NCBI GenBank assembly: GCA_022410635.1
Contig: JAJVDF010000211.1
Location: 384,752-448,751 of the forward strand
Source of the DNA: Tretioscincus oriximinensis
Taxonomy: Eukaryota > Chordata > Lepidosauria > Squamata > Gymnophthalmidae
DNA length: 64,000 nucleotides
Reading direction: 5' to 3'
This document shows positions 33,372-46,117 of this stretch, piece by piece (positions within the stretch are counted from its first letter, which is position 1; every line of letters starts with the position of its first letter). The position numbers were made by a program, and so were the translations under genes. Below the pieces are notes generated by a model. It worked only from the letters and a program-made list of their open reading frames with translations. It was not told where the DNA came from and did no database searches.

Positions 33372-36300
33372 GGTTTTTTTTAACTTTTATTTATAGTTTT
33401 CAAATACAGAATAAAGAAGAAAAGAGAAAGAACAACATTTTAAAATCTAATAAAACACATCAACTTGGTCCATTTCAAAAGAATCCCACCCCCCATCTTG
33501 GAATCAGAACAGTCAAGTAAATTTTTGATAACAACTCTTGATCTTCATATAATAGTTTTCTTTCACAGTTAAGTCTTTGTGCATCTTCAACAATTTCTCC
33601 CAGCATCTTCTATTTGGGGCAGTATAACATAAACCCATAATTTTGGCCCTTATTTCCTTAATCAAGTCACATTCCAACTGTTTGATAATATATTCATACC
33701 AACAGTCTATATTCCATTGATTTACTTATTTCCAATTCACAACTATCACAGATAATGCTGCTAGAATAATTATTTTGCTATATAATCCTCATCCTCCTGA
33801 ATTCCATTCTCTCTTTCTATTATTTGCAAAATACATTCCTTTTTCATCCAGCATTTCTCAATTCCCAATAATTTATTCATTTCCACTTCAATTAATTGCC
33901 AAAAGTCTATCAATGTGAACTTTAATAGAGCGCAACACTTGGACTGGGTCCCCGGAGATGAACAGAGCGTCATCCGCAAATAGATTAATTTTTATCTCTT
34001 GTGATCCAGTTTTATAACCCACCCAGTCTTTATCATTCTGAACAGCTGATGCCAGTGGCTCAACAGCCATTATGAATAGAAGAGGAGACAGTAGACACCC
34101 CTGCCATGTTCCATTTCTAATATCAATTGGTCCCGANAGATTCCCATTTGCCCTTATCATAGCTTTATTTCCTGTATACAGATTCTTTAATAAATTACCA
34201 AATCTATCACCCAAATTATTATCTTTTGTAACCTGGTATAAATAATCATGGTTCACCCTATCAAAGGATTTAAATATGTCTAATTTTAATATTCCTATTT
34301 TATTATACATTTTTGCACGTTCCAGAGCCGAAATTGCTATCCTTATTGATACTTTTATATTCCTCCCTTTTATAAATCCACATTGATCCTCACTTATTAA
34401 ATCTGGCAGAATTTTTTCCAATCTCATAGCCAAAATTTTCATTAATAGCTTATAATCTTGATTGCAAAGTGATATAGGATGGTAAGAATTAACTTCCTGC
34501 GGGTCCTTATTCGGTTTCAATAATGTTATAATCTCTACCATTCACCAGCTACCAGGAATAATCCCTTCCACTTAAGCTTTATTAAAAAGAATTGTAAATT
34601 GGGAGATAAGCTGCTTCTGAAATATTTTATTGAGGATCCTGTCAGTCCATCAGGGCCAGGTGATTTAAAACTTTTAATTTTATTTATTGCCATGATCACT
34701 TCTTCACTAGTTATTGATTTATTAAGTTCCCCTTCTTGCTCTTCCGTTGCCTTCTTTTCAATGCCTAAGTTTATCCATCCACCTTGATTCCCGCATATAA
34801 CTTTTCATAGAATAGTGCTATTTCTTCCCTAATATCATCATCCTCTTCTACCCACTTATTAATACCAGATTTGAGTTTATTAATTCTAGTTTTCCTTTTC
34901 CTTTTTTCAGGTATAAAGTCAGTCTTTTGACACTTTGAATATCCAATGCCTTATTTTGGTTCCTTATATACAAAAAAACCTTCAATAACTATTTTTCTTC
35001 TAAGTCACTTAACTCTTTTTGTTTGCTTATCAACCCTTTCTTTATGACCCTTGACAGTGTACTTTGGTGATGTTGTCTTAATACTTCAATCTCTTTTTGT
35101 AGTTCCGTTCTAGCCTTATTATAATTCTTTTTCATTGCAATTTCTTTAATTATGCACTCTCCCCTCATCATTACTTTGAAGGCGTCCCATTTGATATCCC
35201 ATTCTTGCTGACCATTCACATTAATTTGAAAAAAGGATGTAATACTTTTTTCTAAGATTTCTTTATTCTCCATTCTATTAGTTATAGAAGGATAAAACCT
35301 ACATGTAAAGTCAGGTTTCCATAGCCAGTTATCCATAGAAATATATACCGGGGCATGATCTGTGATCCAGAAGTCTCCCACCCGAGCTTTAGTAATTTTC
35401 CCCATTTCCTTTCCCAGCCTGCACATAATATGTACTTTTTCCTTTAATATCACCATATGAATAAATTATATCCTTCAGGTCCCATTTTTTTATATCTATC
35501 AGCCCTGTTTTCCTTTTTCTTTTCCCCCTTGTCCCATCTTTTCCCTTTTCCGTATTCTCGTTGAGGTCTCCGCCTATGTAGATTTCGCCTTGTGTCATCG
35601 AATAATACTTGTTCATAATTTGATTAAATTTTTGCCTCTGATTCTTGTTGGTGTTATATACGCAACCAATTGTTGTTAATTGGCTTTGCAATAAACCCTT
35701 GACAATACCACTCTGCCTTCATTGTCTGAAGTCACCTGAATACACTCAAATTTGACATCATTTCTTAGCAATATAGCCACACCTTTTAACGTATTTGTTC
35801 CTCTAGACTCCCAAACATTTGGCCATCTCTTAGAGTCTAACAGTTTCCCCCTACCTGGTTTTTTATATGTCTCCTGTAGCAAGGCAATATGGATATTCCT
35901 AGTCCTTAATAGTTTTAACAATCTTGTTCTTTTCAGTGCTGAGTTCAACCCATTTACATTCAACAAAAGTAGATTTAATTCAATCATAGACATTATTAAA
36001 ACTGATTCCCCCCCCCAAAAAAAAGAAGAAGAAGAAGAAAGGAGAGGAAAAACCAAAATAAAATTAACCCGAATCAGAAAGAATTAAATCACCTTACAAG
36101 GGATAAACAGTGATCCCTGTGGTGGTTGGGGTGAAAGAATCTAAGACAGAAACAGCAAAATAGCACTTTCACTGCTTGTTCCTGGTCTTCACCCCTCTTC
36201 TTTCACAAAAAGAAAAAACCCAAGGAGCACATTGCCTCAGTAATCCGTTTTATATTCTATAACTAGGACAATAAAAATAAAATACTCTATAGTATTATTA

Positions 36301-37520
36301 ATAAATCCCCCCAAATTTAAACTTTCCAACCAATATAAAATATCAACTACAAACTCACACATTAACATATTCTTCCCAATCTACGTCCCAACACAGCTTA
36401 TTTATATCCCTCCCTCCTTAAACCCTTGTCTAGTTATCTATAACATCACACAAATTACCTGCAATAAATTCTCAGCTTCAACTATCTCTTTCACATCCAT
36501 CTTGTTTTTGCCACTCTTCTTGGGCAGTAACGTCTTTTCCCCCTCCTTTTTGTTGCTATGACCACATTCTCATCTCTTTCCTCTTCTTCTTTCTGCTGGG
36601 TTCCTTTCAGTTAGCCCAGTAATGTCTCCCATCTTTATAAATCACCATTGTCGCAGGGTAATTCCATGCAAATTTTAATCCTGCCTCCAAAATAGCTTTT
36701 CTATATTTCTTTAGGGCTTCCCTTTGCTTGATAGTTCCTGATGCCAGGTTCATAAATGTCTGTATTTCTTTGCCTTCAATTTCTATTTTTGTGAGGCTTT
36801 TCAAAAATTTCCACACCTTTAATTTAGCTGGTTCTGACACGAACGCCACCAAAATATCCCTTGGTCTTTCCACATTTTTTTAGTCCATCCCGGGGGTCTA
36901 TGAATTTGCTCCACATCCTTTTCATCTATTTGCAATCCAACAGGATTAAGCCACTCCAAAAACCATTTTTAATGTCAGTTTGTTCAATTGCTTCCTTCAC
37001 ATTTTTAATTCGGAGGTTCCAACACCTGCTTCTATTTTCAACATCAATTATCTTATCCTCTAAAACCTCAATTCTTCTTTCATTCCTCTCCCTCTTTTCC
37101 TCAGTGACTTTTACAAGTTTGCGGACTTCATCCACCTCCTTTTTAACTTTTCTGACACTTTCCTCCACTTTTCTTGTGGATTCAAGTAAAGTACTGTCCA
37201 ATTAGTCCAATTTTTGATCCATAGTAAGTTGGACTCAGGGACGGTTAGTCTCCGAATCTCCAACCCCACTCCTGGATGCCGTTTTTACTCATTGTCAGTT
37301 ACTAACACCACAAAAATAAATAAAAAATATCTCCCTTCGTCTTTACTTCATATAATCTTACCGGAGCCTCTTCAATCGTTGCAAGACCTTTGAAGTAATG
37401 TCTTAGCGTTCCATGGGGGGGGTGAAATTTTATTTCTTCATAACTTTTAATTAAAAAAGTAATTTTTCCAGATGGAGCAAACCAAGGTGCAGCTATGTTC
37501 GTCCGCAGCGCATGCGCCCC
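33372..37520 (-). mobile_element. L1-type LINE with 14-bp target duplication, 5' complete, ORF2 internally deleted
   Basis: Flanked by identical TGTTAAAATAAAGT (33358-33371 and 37521-37534), with a poly-T at 33374-33381 marking the 3' end on the minus strand. ORF1 (37201-36607, one frameshift) has a coiled coil, VENRSRCWNLRIKNVKE (RRM-like start) and the C-terminal ERPRDILVAFVSE to WNYPATMVIY. The ORF2 endonuclease is at about 36010-35690 (NLLLLNVNGLNSALKRTRLL, LLQETYKK, GVAILL). Next comes the linker, then the reverse transcriptase at 34541-33888 (YHPISLCNQDYK, ILKLDIFKSFDRVNHD, GTWQGCLLSPLLF, INLFADDALF). After the ADD box the frame joins, within about 100 bp, text like the ORF2 C-terminus (IIILAALSVIVVNWK), so roughly the thumb and Cys-rich region are missing. 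Several stops and frameshifts make it inactive. Confidence 0.88.
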
Positions 37521-37534
37521 TGTTAAAATAAAGT

Positions 37535-37990
37535 TATTCCTTTATTTTGTTATAAAAGCTGCAAGTATCTGTGTCATTCAGGGGCCTGGAGGTGGGGGCA
37601 AGGCAAGGAGGCGGGATATCAGCGGAGGGCTGGAGGGGGTGGATGGATGGGGAGGAGATCAATTGGCAGAGGCTATCAGCAGTTCCGGCAGGGGTACCAG
37701 TGGTCTGCAATTGGGGTGGGCTTGGGGTGGCAGGAGAAGGTGAAGGGAGGGAAGCGGAGGGGAGGATGAGGGAAAGAGGGGGAGAGCTAGGTGGATGGGG
37801 GCAGGCCAAATTACTAGACAAACTGGCCTCATCTGCAACAACCAGGCCGGCCTGTACATGCAGCAGTTACAAGCGCAAGCTGACTTGGCAAGATTAATGG
37901 CATGAAGAATTGGGAGAGAAAACAGAGTAACTCAAACAAGAGTCCTTTGACTCACAGTACTTACATCACCTGGCTGAATATTTAATGTCA
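37535..37990. other. GC-rich stretch without supported gene
   Basis: Between two L1 copies, G-rich on the plus strand. Overlapping ORFs on both strands (up to 108 codons) are low-complexity and carry no domain. Confidence 0.4.
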
Positions 37991-37994
37991 AAGG

Positions 37995-39150
37995 GGCAAT
38001 TTTTTAAAAAAATAATAATATTAATTTTAAATTTCACAATATAACAAATGCAAACAAAAACATAAAATACGTTATATAAATACAACATAAAATACACTAC
38101 ATAAATACAACATAAAAGTCTTTCTCCTCCTCCCCCTCCTCGGAGAGAAATCATGTTTGAAAAAAAGTATTTATACAAAAAGCCTTTGATCTAGAAGCAT
38201 CATAATAGTATGGGATNCGATTCCACAATTGTTGTTCCCAACACCAAATGATATTAGTTTGAACCATTTTGTTTCCCAATTCTCTTTTGGTTTTGTCCTA
38301 ATAATCTCAGTCTCTTATACCTTATGGCATCGAATAATAGAAATTCCGCAAGATACTCATACCATGCTAAGATTGTCCAGTTCTGCTTGGTTTTCCAACC
38401 TCTAGGAATCACTATTTGTGCTGCCCAAATTGCATACTCAATGATGCAAAGATCCTGCCTAGTGAAGGATAACTGTGTGGTATTACCCATTATATAAAAT
38501 TTGGCTGACCTAAACTGGCACTCCTAAAATATCCTTCAATTCCCTAGAAATTAAATCCCCAAAATTACATATTTTGTTACAATTATAGATCATATGCGTG
38601 TAATTGCCAGTCTCCCAACAGCCATGCCAACATTCAGGTGACCCCCCTCCCATATGAGATAGTTGGGCAGGAGTACGGTACCATCGGGACAATATTTTCA
38701 GCTATATCTCTTTTATTTTATTGTTCTTAATGTCTCTAATCTTTTGTATCCACTGTCTCCATTCTGAATCGGATATTGTCATATCCGCAGCCCATTTTTG
38801 TTTAATATATGATTCATTATCGGAATATAATGAATTAAGTAGCTCATATATCATCCCAATGATTCTGTTATTACCTTTAATTCTAAGTTCAATTATTTCT
38901 TCGAGGGGGAATTTTTCCCCTCTCATCACTTCCTTTATGCTGGCAGAGTTGATAAAGTTGTGTATAGACATTTCTGCCAACCAGCAGTGGGGATTTGGAT
39001 TCATATTTCTAATTTGATGAATTGACAATGGGTTACCTCTAGCATCATATCAGTCTCTTAATCTAGTCAAACCAAATTGTTTAATATAGAGGGCCAGCCT
39101 GTAATCTCTATATTTATTCATTATCTTGGAGGATGTGACTACAAAAATTG
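37995..39150 (-). mobile_element. L1-type LINE, 3' kilobase only
   Basis: The minus strand shows the C-terminal part of ORF2. It has QKWAADMTISDSEWRQWIQK (39028-38702), then WYRTPAQLSHMGGGSPECWH (38692-38510), the C-terminal cysteine region, and then a 3' UTR to an A-rich tail at about 38000. The 5' side is cut at the tandem repeat starting at 39151. Confidence 0.75.
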
Positions 39151-39832
39151 ACAATGACAAGCCAGTCAATTACAAACTGCAAACCAGGCAAGTCACCTGC
39201 GGTCCTTTGTCTGAGCAGGATTCCCTGTACTCACGGCGGGGGCTGCATCCCCAAGGCTGGATACAATCCTGGCACAAAGCTCTTCACAGCACAAATTGTC
39301 TTCTGCTGTTGCCACCAGTTGGGCGCAACAGGCAAAGGCTCTGTACAGCTCTGACCATGACCACAGCAACATTCTCATGATTGACTTCAGACTAAAGAAA
39401 AAGGACTGAAATGACAGCGAGGCAGAACCATCAGCATCCGCCAAGAGGGGCTCATCCCCTTTCTCAGCCTAGGAGCTTCGAGCAGGCATTGGTTCTAAGA
39501 AAACAATGACAAGCCAGTCAATTACAAACTGCAAACCAGGCAAGTCACCTGCGGTCCTTTGTCTGAGCAGGANTCCCTGTACTCGTGGTGGGGGCTGCAT
39601 CCCCAAGGCTGGATACAATCCTGGCACAAAGCTCTTCACAGCTTCTGCTTGTCTTCTGCTGTTGCCACCAGTCAGGCGCAGTGGGCAAAGGCTCTGTACA
39701 GCTCTGACCAGGACCACAGCAATGTTCTCTTGATTGACTCCAGACAAAAGAAAAAGGACTGAAATGACAGCGAGGCAGAACCATCAGCACCCGCAAAGAA
39801 GGCCTCATCCCCTTTGTCAGCCTAGGAGCCAA
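39151..39832. repeat. Two-unit tandem duplication, ~330 bp units, 352-bp period
   Basis: Unit 1 (39151-39477) and unit 2 (39503-39832) both start ACAATGACAAGCCAGTCAAT and end near CAGCCTAGGAGC, with a few dozen differences. The interval is 352 bp. It lies exactly between an L1 3' part pointing left (37995-39150) and one pointing right (from about 39900). Family and function are unknown. ORFs in it repeat on both strands and have no domain. Confidence 0.85.
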
Positions 39833-39899
39833 GTGAACACTGGTCCAGCACCTTACCTGTGGAAACTTAGAAGATGAAAATATGTGATTGACTGGAAGT

Positions 39900-42562
39900 A
39901 ACAAGGCACTGTAAATCACACTGAAATTATGCTCCAGAGCATCTCCTTGATTTACTTCATTTGTCTACAAAAAAATGAGTGTTTGTANGATTTGGCGTTT
40001 AAGGCAAGAAAAAAGCTGTGGGATTCAAAGCTTTACTTTAGAAAAACCTTTTTTACAGGCTTTTGAACTTATTGACCTAATCTCANTGGAAGAGATCCAA
40101 ATGGCAATAAGGGAAATGCGGCCCAACTCTGCTCCTGGACCAGATGGTTTTTCACCAGTGTTTTACAAACAATACACATCAGAATTATCTCCTATTTTAA
40201 GTTCACTTTTCAATCAAATAATCTCCACGGGCAATATTCCCCCACCATGGAAACAAGCAGAAATAGTGACTTTCTTAAAACCAAACAGGAATCCTTTAGA
40301 GCCCAGATTGTATCGACCCATCAGTTTATCCAACACTGATTACAAAATATTCATGAAAATACTAGCTAAATGATTGGGGAAATTGATAAAAATTTTAGTT
40401 GTTGATGATCAATATGGATTTATAGCTGACAAACAAATTTACAAACCTGTTAGGTTAATTATAGATTCAATCTATCATGCAAAAAAGCACTATAATAAAT
40501 TAGCAATATTAAAATTAGATATATTCAAGGCTTTTGACTCCATCAACCATGATGCATTATTTAAAATCTGTGCAAAAGCTGGACTTGGTATTGGATTTAT
40601 AAATGTATTAAGAAATGTTTATTCCAACAACACTGCTAAAGTAAGAATAAACAAAAGACTATCCAGAGAAATAAAAGTAAANAATGGAACTAAGCAATGC
40701 TGCCCCCTACCCCCACTCTTATTCATCCTATTTGTGGAATGCTTAGCTAATGACATTAGGTCTTCACTAAATATCTCTGGCTATACATTANGTAATAAAA
40801 AATTGAAGATCAACCTTTACACAGACGATACACTAATAATTATGACAAACCCTCTTGAAGCTATACCTCATATCCAACAAATTGTTGATAAATTCTATGA
40901 CAACACCGGGCTGACAATAAATTTAGAAAAGTCTGAAATCATGTTCTTTAACACACACACCCCTGAAGGAACAAATTGCAATAAAACAATTAACCAATTT
41001 GAAACTCAGTGTTAAACGAATGAAATATCCTGAAGTTATTATTTCTAAAAAATTTAAAAAACTTTCTAAAATAAACATACANAACACTTGGAAATTTATT
41101 AAGTATAAGGTGNAGGAATAAAAAACTCTTATTAACAGCAAAAATACGGACAGTGAAGATGTTTATACTTCCAAAATTTTTGTTTTTATTTCAAGTTGTT
41201 CCAGAAACCATTAAAAAAAACATATTACAGCAATGGAATAGATATACAGCAAATTGGATCCAAGGCACACACAAAGGTAGAATAAAATTAGATAGTTTAT
41301 TTACTAAAGCGAAGGCTGGGGGCTGGGGATTACCTGATTTAGAATTATATTATGCTGCGGTAAATATCAATAGGATATTTGATTTAGAATTCAATTTATA
41401 TAAAACATGGGTTACTAATGAACGCTATATCCACAATTTACAAGTTATATCAATAATTCACGATAATTGGACGAACAATGCTATGCAAAACCTATTGGGC
41501 CCAATAGTTCCAAATTTAAAGATATGGTACATTTGGAAATGTAAGCTTGGTATAACAAATACTAAATATGATATAATTCATAATATAAATCGGGAGCATA
41601 AATCGGGAAAATTTTACAATACCATAAATTCAAAATATACGAATTCTATAAGGAGACAGAACCAACATTGGTGAATGTTGAATATCTAACAGTGATAATT
41701 GGTCAGAATAATTGGCTGGTCAGTATTTATCTAGTCCTCAAGTTAAGGGTTTGATGTTCCAAGCGCCGAATAAATGGAGTGAGCTCATTAAAAATGCACT
41801 TCAAAATAAAAAAGGTAAAATAGGTAATATCTATAAATATATAATATAGCTAAAATACCAGATGGAAAACTCGGTAACTGCTAAATGGACCAATTTCTGT
41901 AATGTATCACCAGAAATAACAATCAAGGCTTTAAAAGAAATCTATGGGTTTCAGTATAACAAAATTATAGAATTGTGTAAAAAACTGTTATTATGTTGGT
42001 ACTGTACGCTAGTGCAATTATCCCATTTTATAGCAAACATGGAACCAGCCTGCTGGCATTGTGGTAATGCACGCGGGGATTATTTGCACATGTAGTGGCT
42101 GTGTGATAAAGTGAAAATGTTTTGGTATGCAATTCAAGCTATAATTGACACGATTATGGGTGTAACAATTAATTGGACCATCGAAACCTGGATATTTGGT
42201 CAACCACCAGATGCGATAAGATCCAACTGCGATAAATTTCTATGTCAACGTCTAATATCTGCTGCATTACATACAAGAGCTTTTGGTTGGCAGCATGAGT
42301 AAAAGTGGACAATTAGAAGATGGCAGCACTATGTAATAGAAATTATGAAATATGACTTGGTTAAGGAGAAACATCTACATTACAATGGCAATAACCTCTA
42401 TAATCCAAAGACAAAACTGGAACAAATTGATTAGGTATGTTGAGGTAAGAGGTGAGACATCAATGTGGCAGAACACATGTGACGAAATGTTTCCACTTAT
42501 GCAGAAATTAATATAATAACCCTCCTATATTTGTATATATGTATATTTTTTTTAAAAAAAGA
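39900..42562 (+). mobile_element. L1-type LINE, ORF2 from reverse transcriptase to 3' end
   Basis: Plus strand, 5' truncated. The RT frame runs 39975-41015 with one internal TGA near 40371: EEIQMAIREM, then NSAPGPDGFSPVFYKQY, LYRPISLSNTDYKIF, DDQYGFIADKQI, AILKLDIFKAFDSINHD and INLYTDDTLI. The last is the catalytic box, with threonine where A is usual (FADD/YADD). Downstream and frameshifted are ILPKFLFLFQ, then KAKAGGWGLPDLELYYAA, a C-terminal CW-C-NARGDYLHM region (about 42045-42095), and a tail ending in a T/A-rich run at about 42540-42560. Inactive. Confidence 0.85.
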
Positions 42563-44960
42563 AGGACTGTTGTGCTCTCTGTCACAGGCACAAAGGGCAG
42601 CTGCAAATGGGGAAACGTAACACAATGTATTATAAGGGCGAATTATGCCCTTGTATTTTGTTTTAACAGAACAAAAGAAGAAATTATAAACTCTCTTGCC
42701 CACAGCTTCATGTAGCTTCCTGTGGGGGCTGAAATTCCTGTGGTGGTAACAAAGTTGCTTATTGCATGCCAGGTCCCTGTTTTAACTTTAATCTTGCACT
42801 CTGTTTCATTAGGAGCTATCCATCGGGTACAGGGTGGGATGTAAGTGTAAGTAGGACAACGTGCCAGAGACTTTTGCATGGTGGCCGTTGGGGAGACCTT
42901 CTGTCCCCAGAATATCTGACTGCCTGACCTCAGCCTTCCTCCAATCACCTTCCCAGCTGTTGCTTCGATGTCATTTCCTTCATGCCCCCTTTTCTTTCTC
43001 TTTTCCACCTGATTTCTGCCTCCAGCCTCTTTATTTCCCCTCTCCTAATTCTAGTCTAATCAGGTCAGTCATAAGCACATGGTTGATATCCAGGATCGTG
43101 GCAATGAAGGCTTGGTGGATCTATCATAACAAAGCTGGTGTTAACAGCTGATCTCTAGCAGCAACACAGTAGCAAACAACCCTTTAAACCCCTGCTGCTG
43201 CGGCTACTTCCTTGAGCTAAGGTCCTATTGGGTCATGTATGTGGTAGAGAGGCCTATCACCTTTTGAATGAGGATGCCTTATCCTATGACTGTAGAGCCA
43301 TCTATATTGTTGGATTATCCCATTAAATTATAAAAAAAAAACCCTTCATTTTCATTATTTCTTTCTTGGTTGCATAGCCTGTCCCAGTTGATCCCTTTTC
43401 ATGTTCCAAGATTGCCATAGTGTATAAATCTCATCTGCCCCAATGTATTCTTTCTTCCCCACCAGGTTGATGGTGGTACTCATTTATCTAATTGACATGT
43501 AGATTGCAATTTTACATTGCAAATCTACTACTTTTCAAATAGCTGAGTTGTGGAGAGCAGAAGGCCAGTAGAGGGCACTCATCCCTCTCCACATCCAACA
43601 CAGGGTCTCAAAACCAGATCTCTCAGTTGAAAGATGAGCTCCCTAGTGACTGTGCCATTTGAGCCAGTCTATTGAAGGAGCCTGTGAAATAGAAATGGAG
43701 TAGGTAAGCTCTATTTCTACACAGTGGTAGGAAGACAAGCTACACTGTATCCCTGTCCAGATATCAGTTTCATCTAACAATCTTGTGTCCAACATTTCTG
43801 ATGAGTGTAGATAAATCATTCACTTTATGGCACAGCAGTACAATTGCCANTCGTTGCTGCCCATAAGTAGGTATTTTTGTGCTTCAGTGTTTTGGGGAAA
43901 ATGTTATCAAGATTATATGAAATTGGTATCATGGAAAATTGTAGACCCAACATCAGATTTTGCTTTTTATCTTAACTTTGACTTCAGAAAATGAGGCCAA
44001 CCCCATCCCAATAAATAAAAGTGTTTAAAAAATATATAGAAGGAATCCAATAATTCTTTTGATGCTCTACCAAAACAAATAAGATAATTGTTCCTTCTGG
44101 GTGGGAAGGATGGGGAGTATTGACATAGTGTTATCCCAGTAGCCAACAATATGTCATACAATACACTCCGCCCATAATTTACTTTTGAATACAATATACA
44201 CAGTTCTATTGTACATTTTGCTACAGGTAAATATAATTGAATAAGAAGAGTTATTTTCTAGCAGCAGTTTCAACCAAGTTATTTTGCTAATTTTGTATAA
44301 CATAATATGCACACGGAAAAACAGTACTTTGATTACATGTGAGTATGATTTTGTTTGATCTACTACAGGAAGCTGTCAAACCATTTTAGGATTCGTTCAT
44401 AGGTTCCTTCATTGTGTTTTCATAATTTGTGCCTGATTTATTAAAAAATACCTGATTAACCTAATCTAACCAACCTAGCAAACTCTTGGGCTCAGTCCAT
44501 TCTATTTTGCAGCAAACTTATTTTGGAAGTTATTCTAAAATCCACTAAATTATATAAATTACTATTGTTTTTTTTTTCTTTATTCTGTTTTTCAATCTTG
44601 ATTTTCAATATACTGCATAAGCTAGCTCCTTGGGTATGAAAATATAATTTTGATATTTAATTCTCCCTTAGATGATTATCTAATAGATGTTATTGTTGTT
44701 ATTATTATTGACTGAATAAAAGATACAGCTAAAATTTCCTCATTGTTTTCATTACAACTACATATGTAATTTAAACTGGCGTGAAGTAAGCTTTGGTTTA
44801 TGCTTTTTGATAACATTATATAATGTAAACTTAGAAAACTTTTTCTTAGAAAAAATTTCATAGGTATGAATAAATATTCCCTTGTTGTTGCCGTTTTCTT
44901 ATACTTCTACTTCTCTGGGTTAGTTACTTTACAGATTTTTGACCATAGGAGTAACTGATG
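42563..44960. other. No recognised gene; one unexplained ORF
   Basis: Holds an open minus-strand frame of 121 codons at 43008-42643. It has a basic N-terminal part and a middle with CPTYTYIPPCTRWIAPNET and three cysteines, but I cannot place it. The rest is AT-rich intergenic sequence with short TTA-type runs near 44690-44710. Confidence 0.35.
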
Positions 44961-44978
44961 TTATCCTAATATATTAAA

Positions 44979-45109
44979 TTTCAGAGAAATAGCTGTGTTA
45001 GTCTAGTAGAAAGTCCAGCAAAGGAGCTAGTAGCACTTTGATACTAACTTGACAAAAGTGGGTGGCATAAGCATATGCCACCCACTTTTCTCAAGTTAGC
45101 CTCAAAGTG
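44979..45109. mobile_element. 131-bp dispersed element with 13-bp target duplication and terminal hairpin
   Basis: Flanked by CTAATATATTAAA at 44966-44978 and again at 45110-45122. Inside, the text TTTCAGAGAAATAGCTGTG, then TTAGTCTAGTAGAAAG and CTAGTAGCACTTTGATAC resembles a repeat family common in reptiles. Its right part is a hairpin: 45030-45068 and 45073-45112 are near reverse complements around GGTGGCATAAGCATATGCC. Confidence 0.75.
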
Positions 45110-45189
45110 CTAATATATTAAAGTTACAGTAAAATGTTGAAAAATGTGATACATTTGCTTCATGTTAAATAAAAGACAGGAAGATAAAA

Positions 45190-45320
45190 CATTGATGCAG
45201 ATGGTGGTGAGTTCGCCTTCGCTGGAAGTCTTCAAACGGAGGCTGGACAGTCTTCTGTCTGGGATGGTTTAATGAATCCTGAATTGAGCAGGGGGTTGGA
45301 TTCTATGATTCTATGAAGTA
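45190..45320 (+). mobile_element. CR1 3' UTR end
   Basis: GCTGGAAGTCTTCAAACGG, then GGCTGGACAGTCTTCTGTC, TTGAGCAGGGGGTTGGA and the terminal TTCTATGATTCTATGA octamer repeat are the hallmark of the CR1 3' end. No coding part is present. It is a different CR1 subfamily from the ones ending in TATGTTCT. Confidence 0.88.
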
Positions 45321-46080
45321 TTTGAGATATAGAAAGTGTAAATAATAATAATAATNGATCACAGTATGCATGCATGTAGATACATAGTTTATAATAGCTA
45401 GTATGTATACTTATGCATTTAGTCTGTTCAAGTTTTGAACCAATGTAGTTTGTAGTGTACTAGCTAATTCATGAATAATGGCATTGAATCAAATGTTCAG
45501 TTGTGTGAATATTCAAAAATTCAATGAAATCAATCTCTCAGTAGTGAACATTAACAACTCAATTGAAAAGTTTGTGGTTGTTACGTTTTTGCTCTGGAAA
45601 TCTTAACACAAACAATTGATTCAATGTTGAACTGAATAAAAAGTGTTTTGGCTTAATGACAAACTAAACCCACCATTTTAGTTCGTGCACATCTCTAGTT
45701 AGAGCAAAGGGATAGCAAAGAATCACAGCTTTCATTGCGACCCCAAATTCCATGCCCCTAACCATGAATCGGGTGCCCCCCTTCGGAGCAGGTGTCCANT
45801 GCTCACTTCCAGGCTCCACTTATCTGTCATGGCATGAATCAAAGCCTTCATTTTGGTACTGAAAGCACAGGGATCAGGAAAAAAAATTCCCATTTAATTG
45901 TGTGAGTTCTAATGTGATGAGCAGGAACAGAGGGGTTTTTCTGCTCCTGAAACTGTCAAAGTCTACATTAAGACTTTGTAGGCACCATTTAAAGACAAAG
46001 AAGGGTGGGGAATTAGTGTCCGTCCCAATACTGAACCCAGCTTACATTGTGATTGAACTATATTTTCTTATTTCATCATG
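45321..46080. other. 5' flank of OR gene 4; no gene recognised
   Basis: AT-rich with an AAT run at 45343-45355. No first exon recognised. Confidence 0.35.
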
Positions 46081-46087
46081 AACATTG

Positions 46088-46117
46088 TTTTTCGTCCACA
46101 GATCATGTGCAGATTCG
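46088..46117 (+). promoter_or_regulatory. Splice acceptor and in-frame leader of OR gene 4
   Basis: TTGTTTTTCGTCCACAG gives an acceptor AG at 46100-46101. From there the frame is open (SCADS) into the receptor. There is no in-frame ATG. An out-of-frame ATG at 46105 would shift off the receptor frame. Confidence 0.6.

Noticed and set aside
42643..43008. Retroviral envelope fragment
   Set aside because: A vague resemblance only. No transmembrane, cleavage-site or neighbouring gag/pol evidence, so left unassigned.
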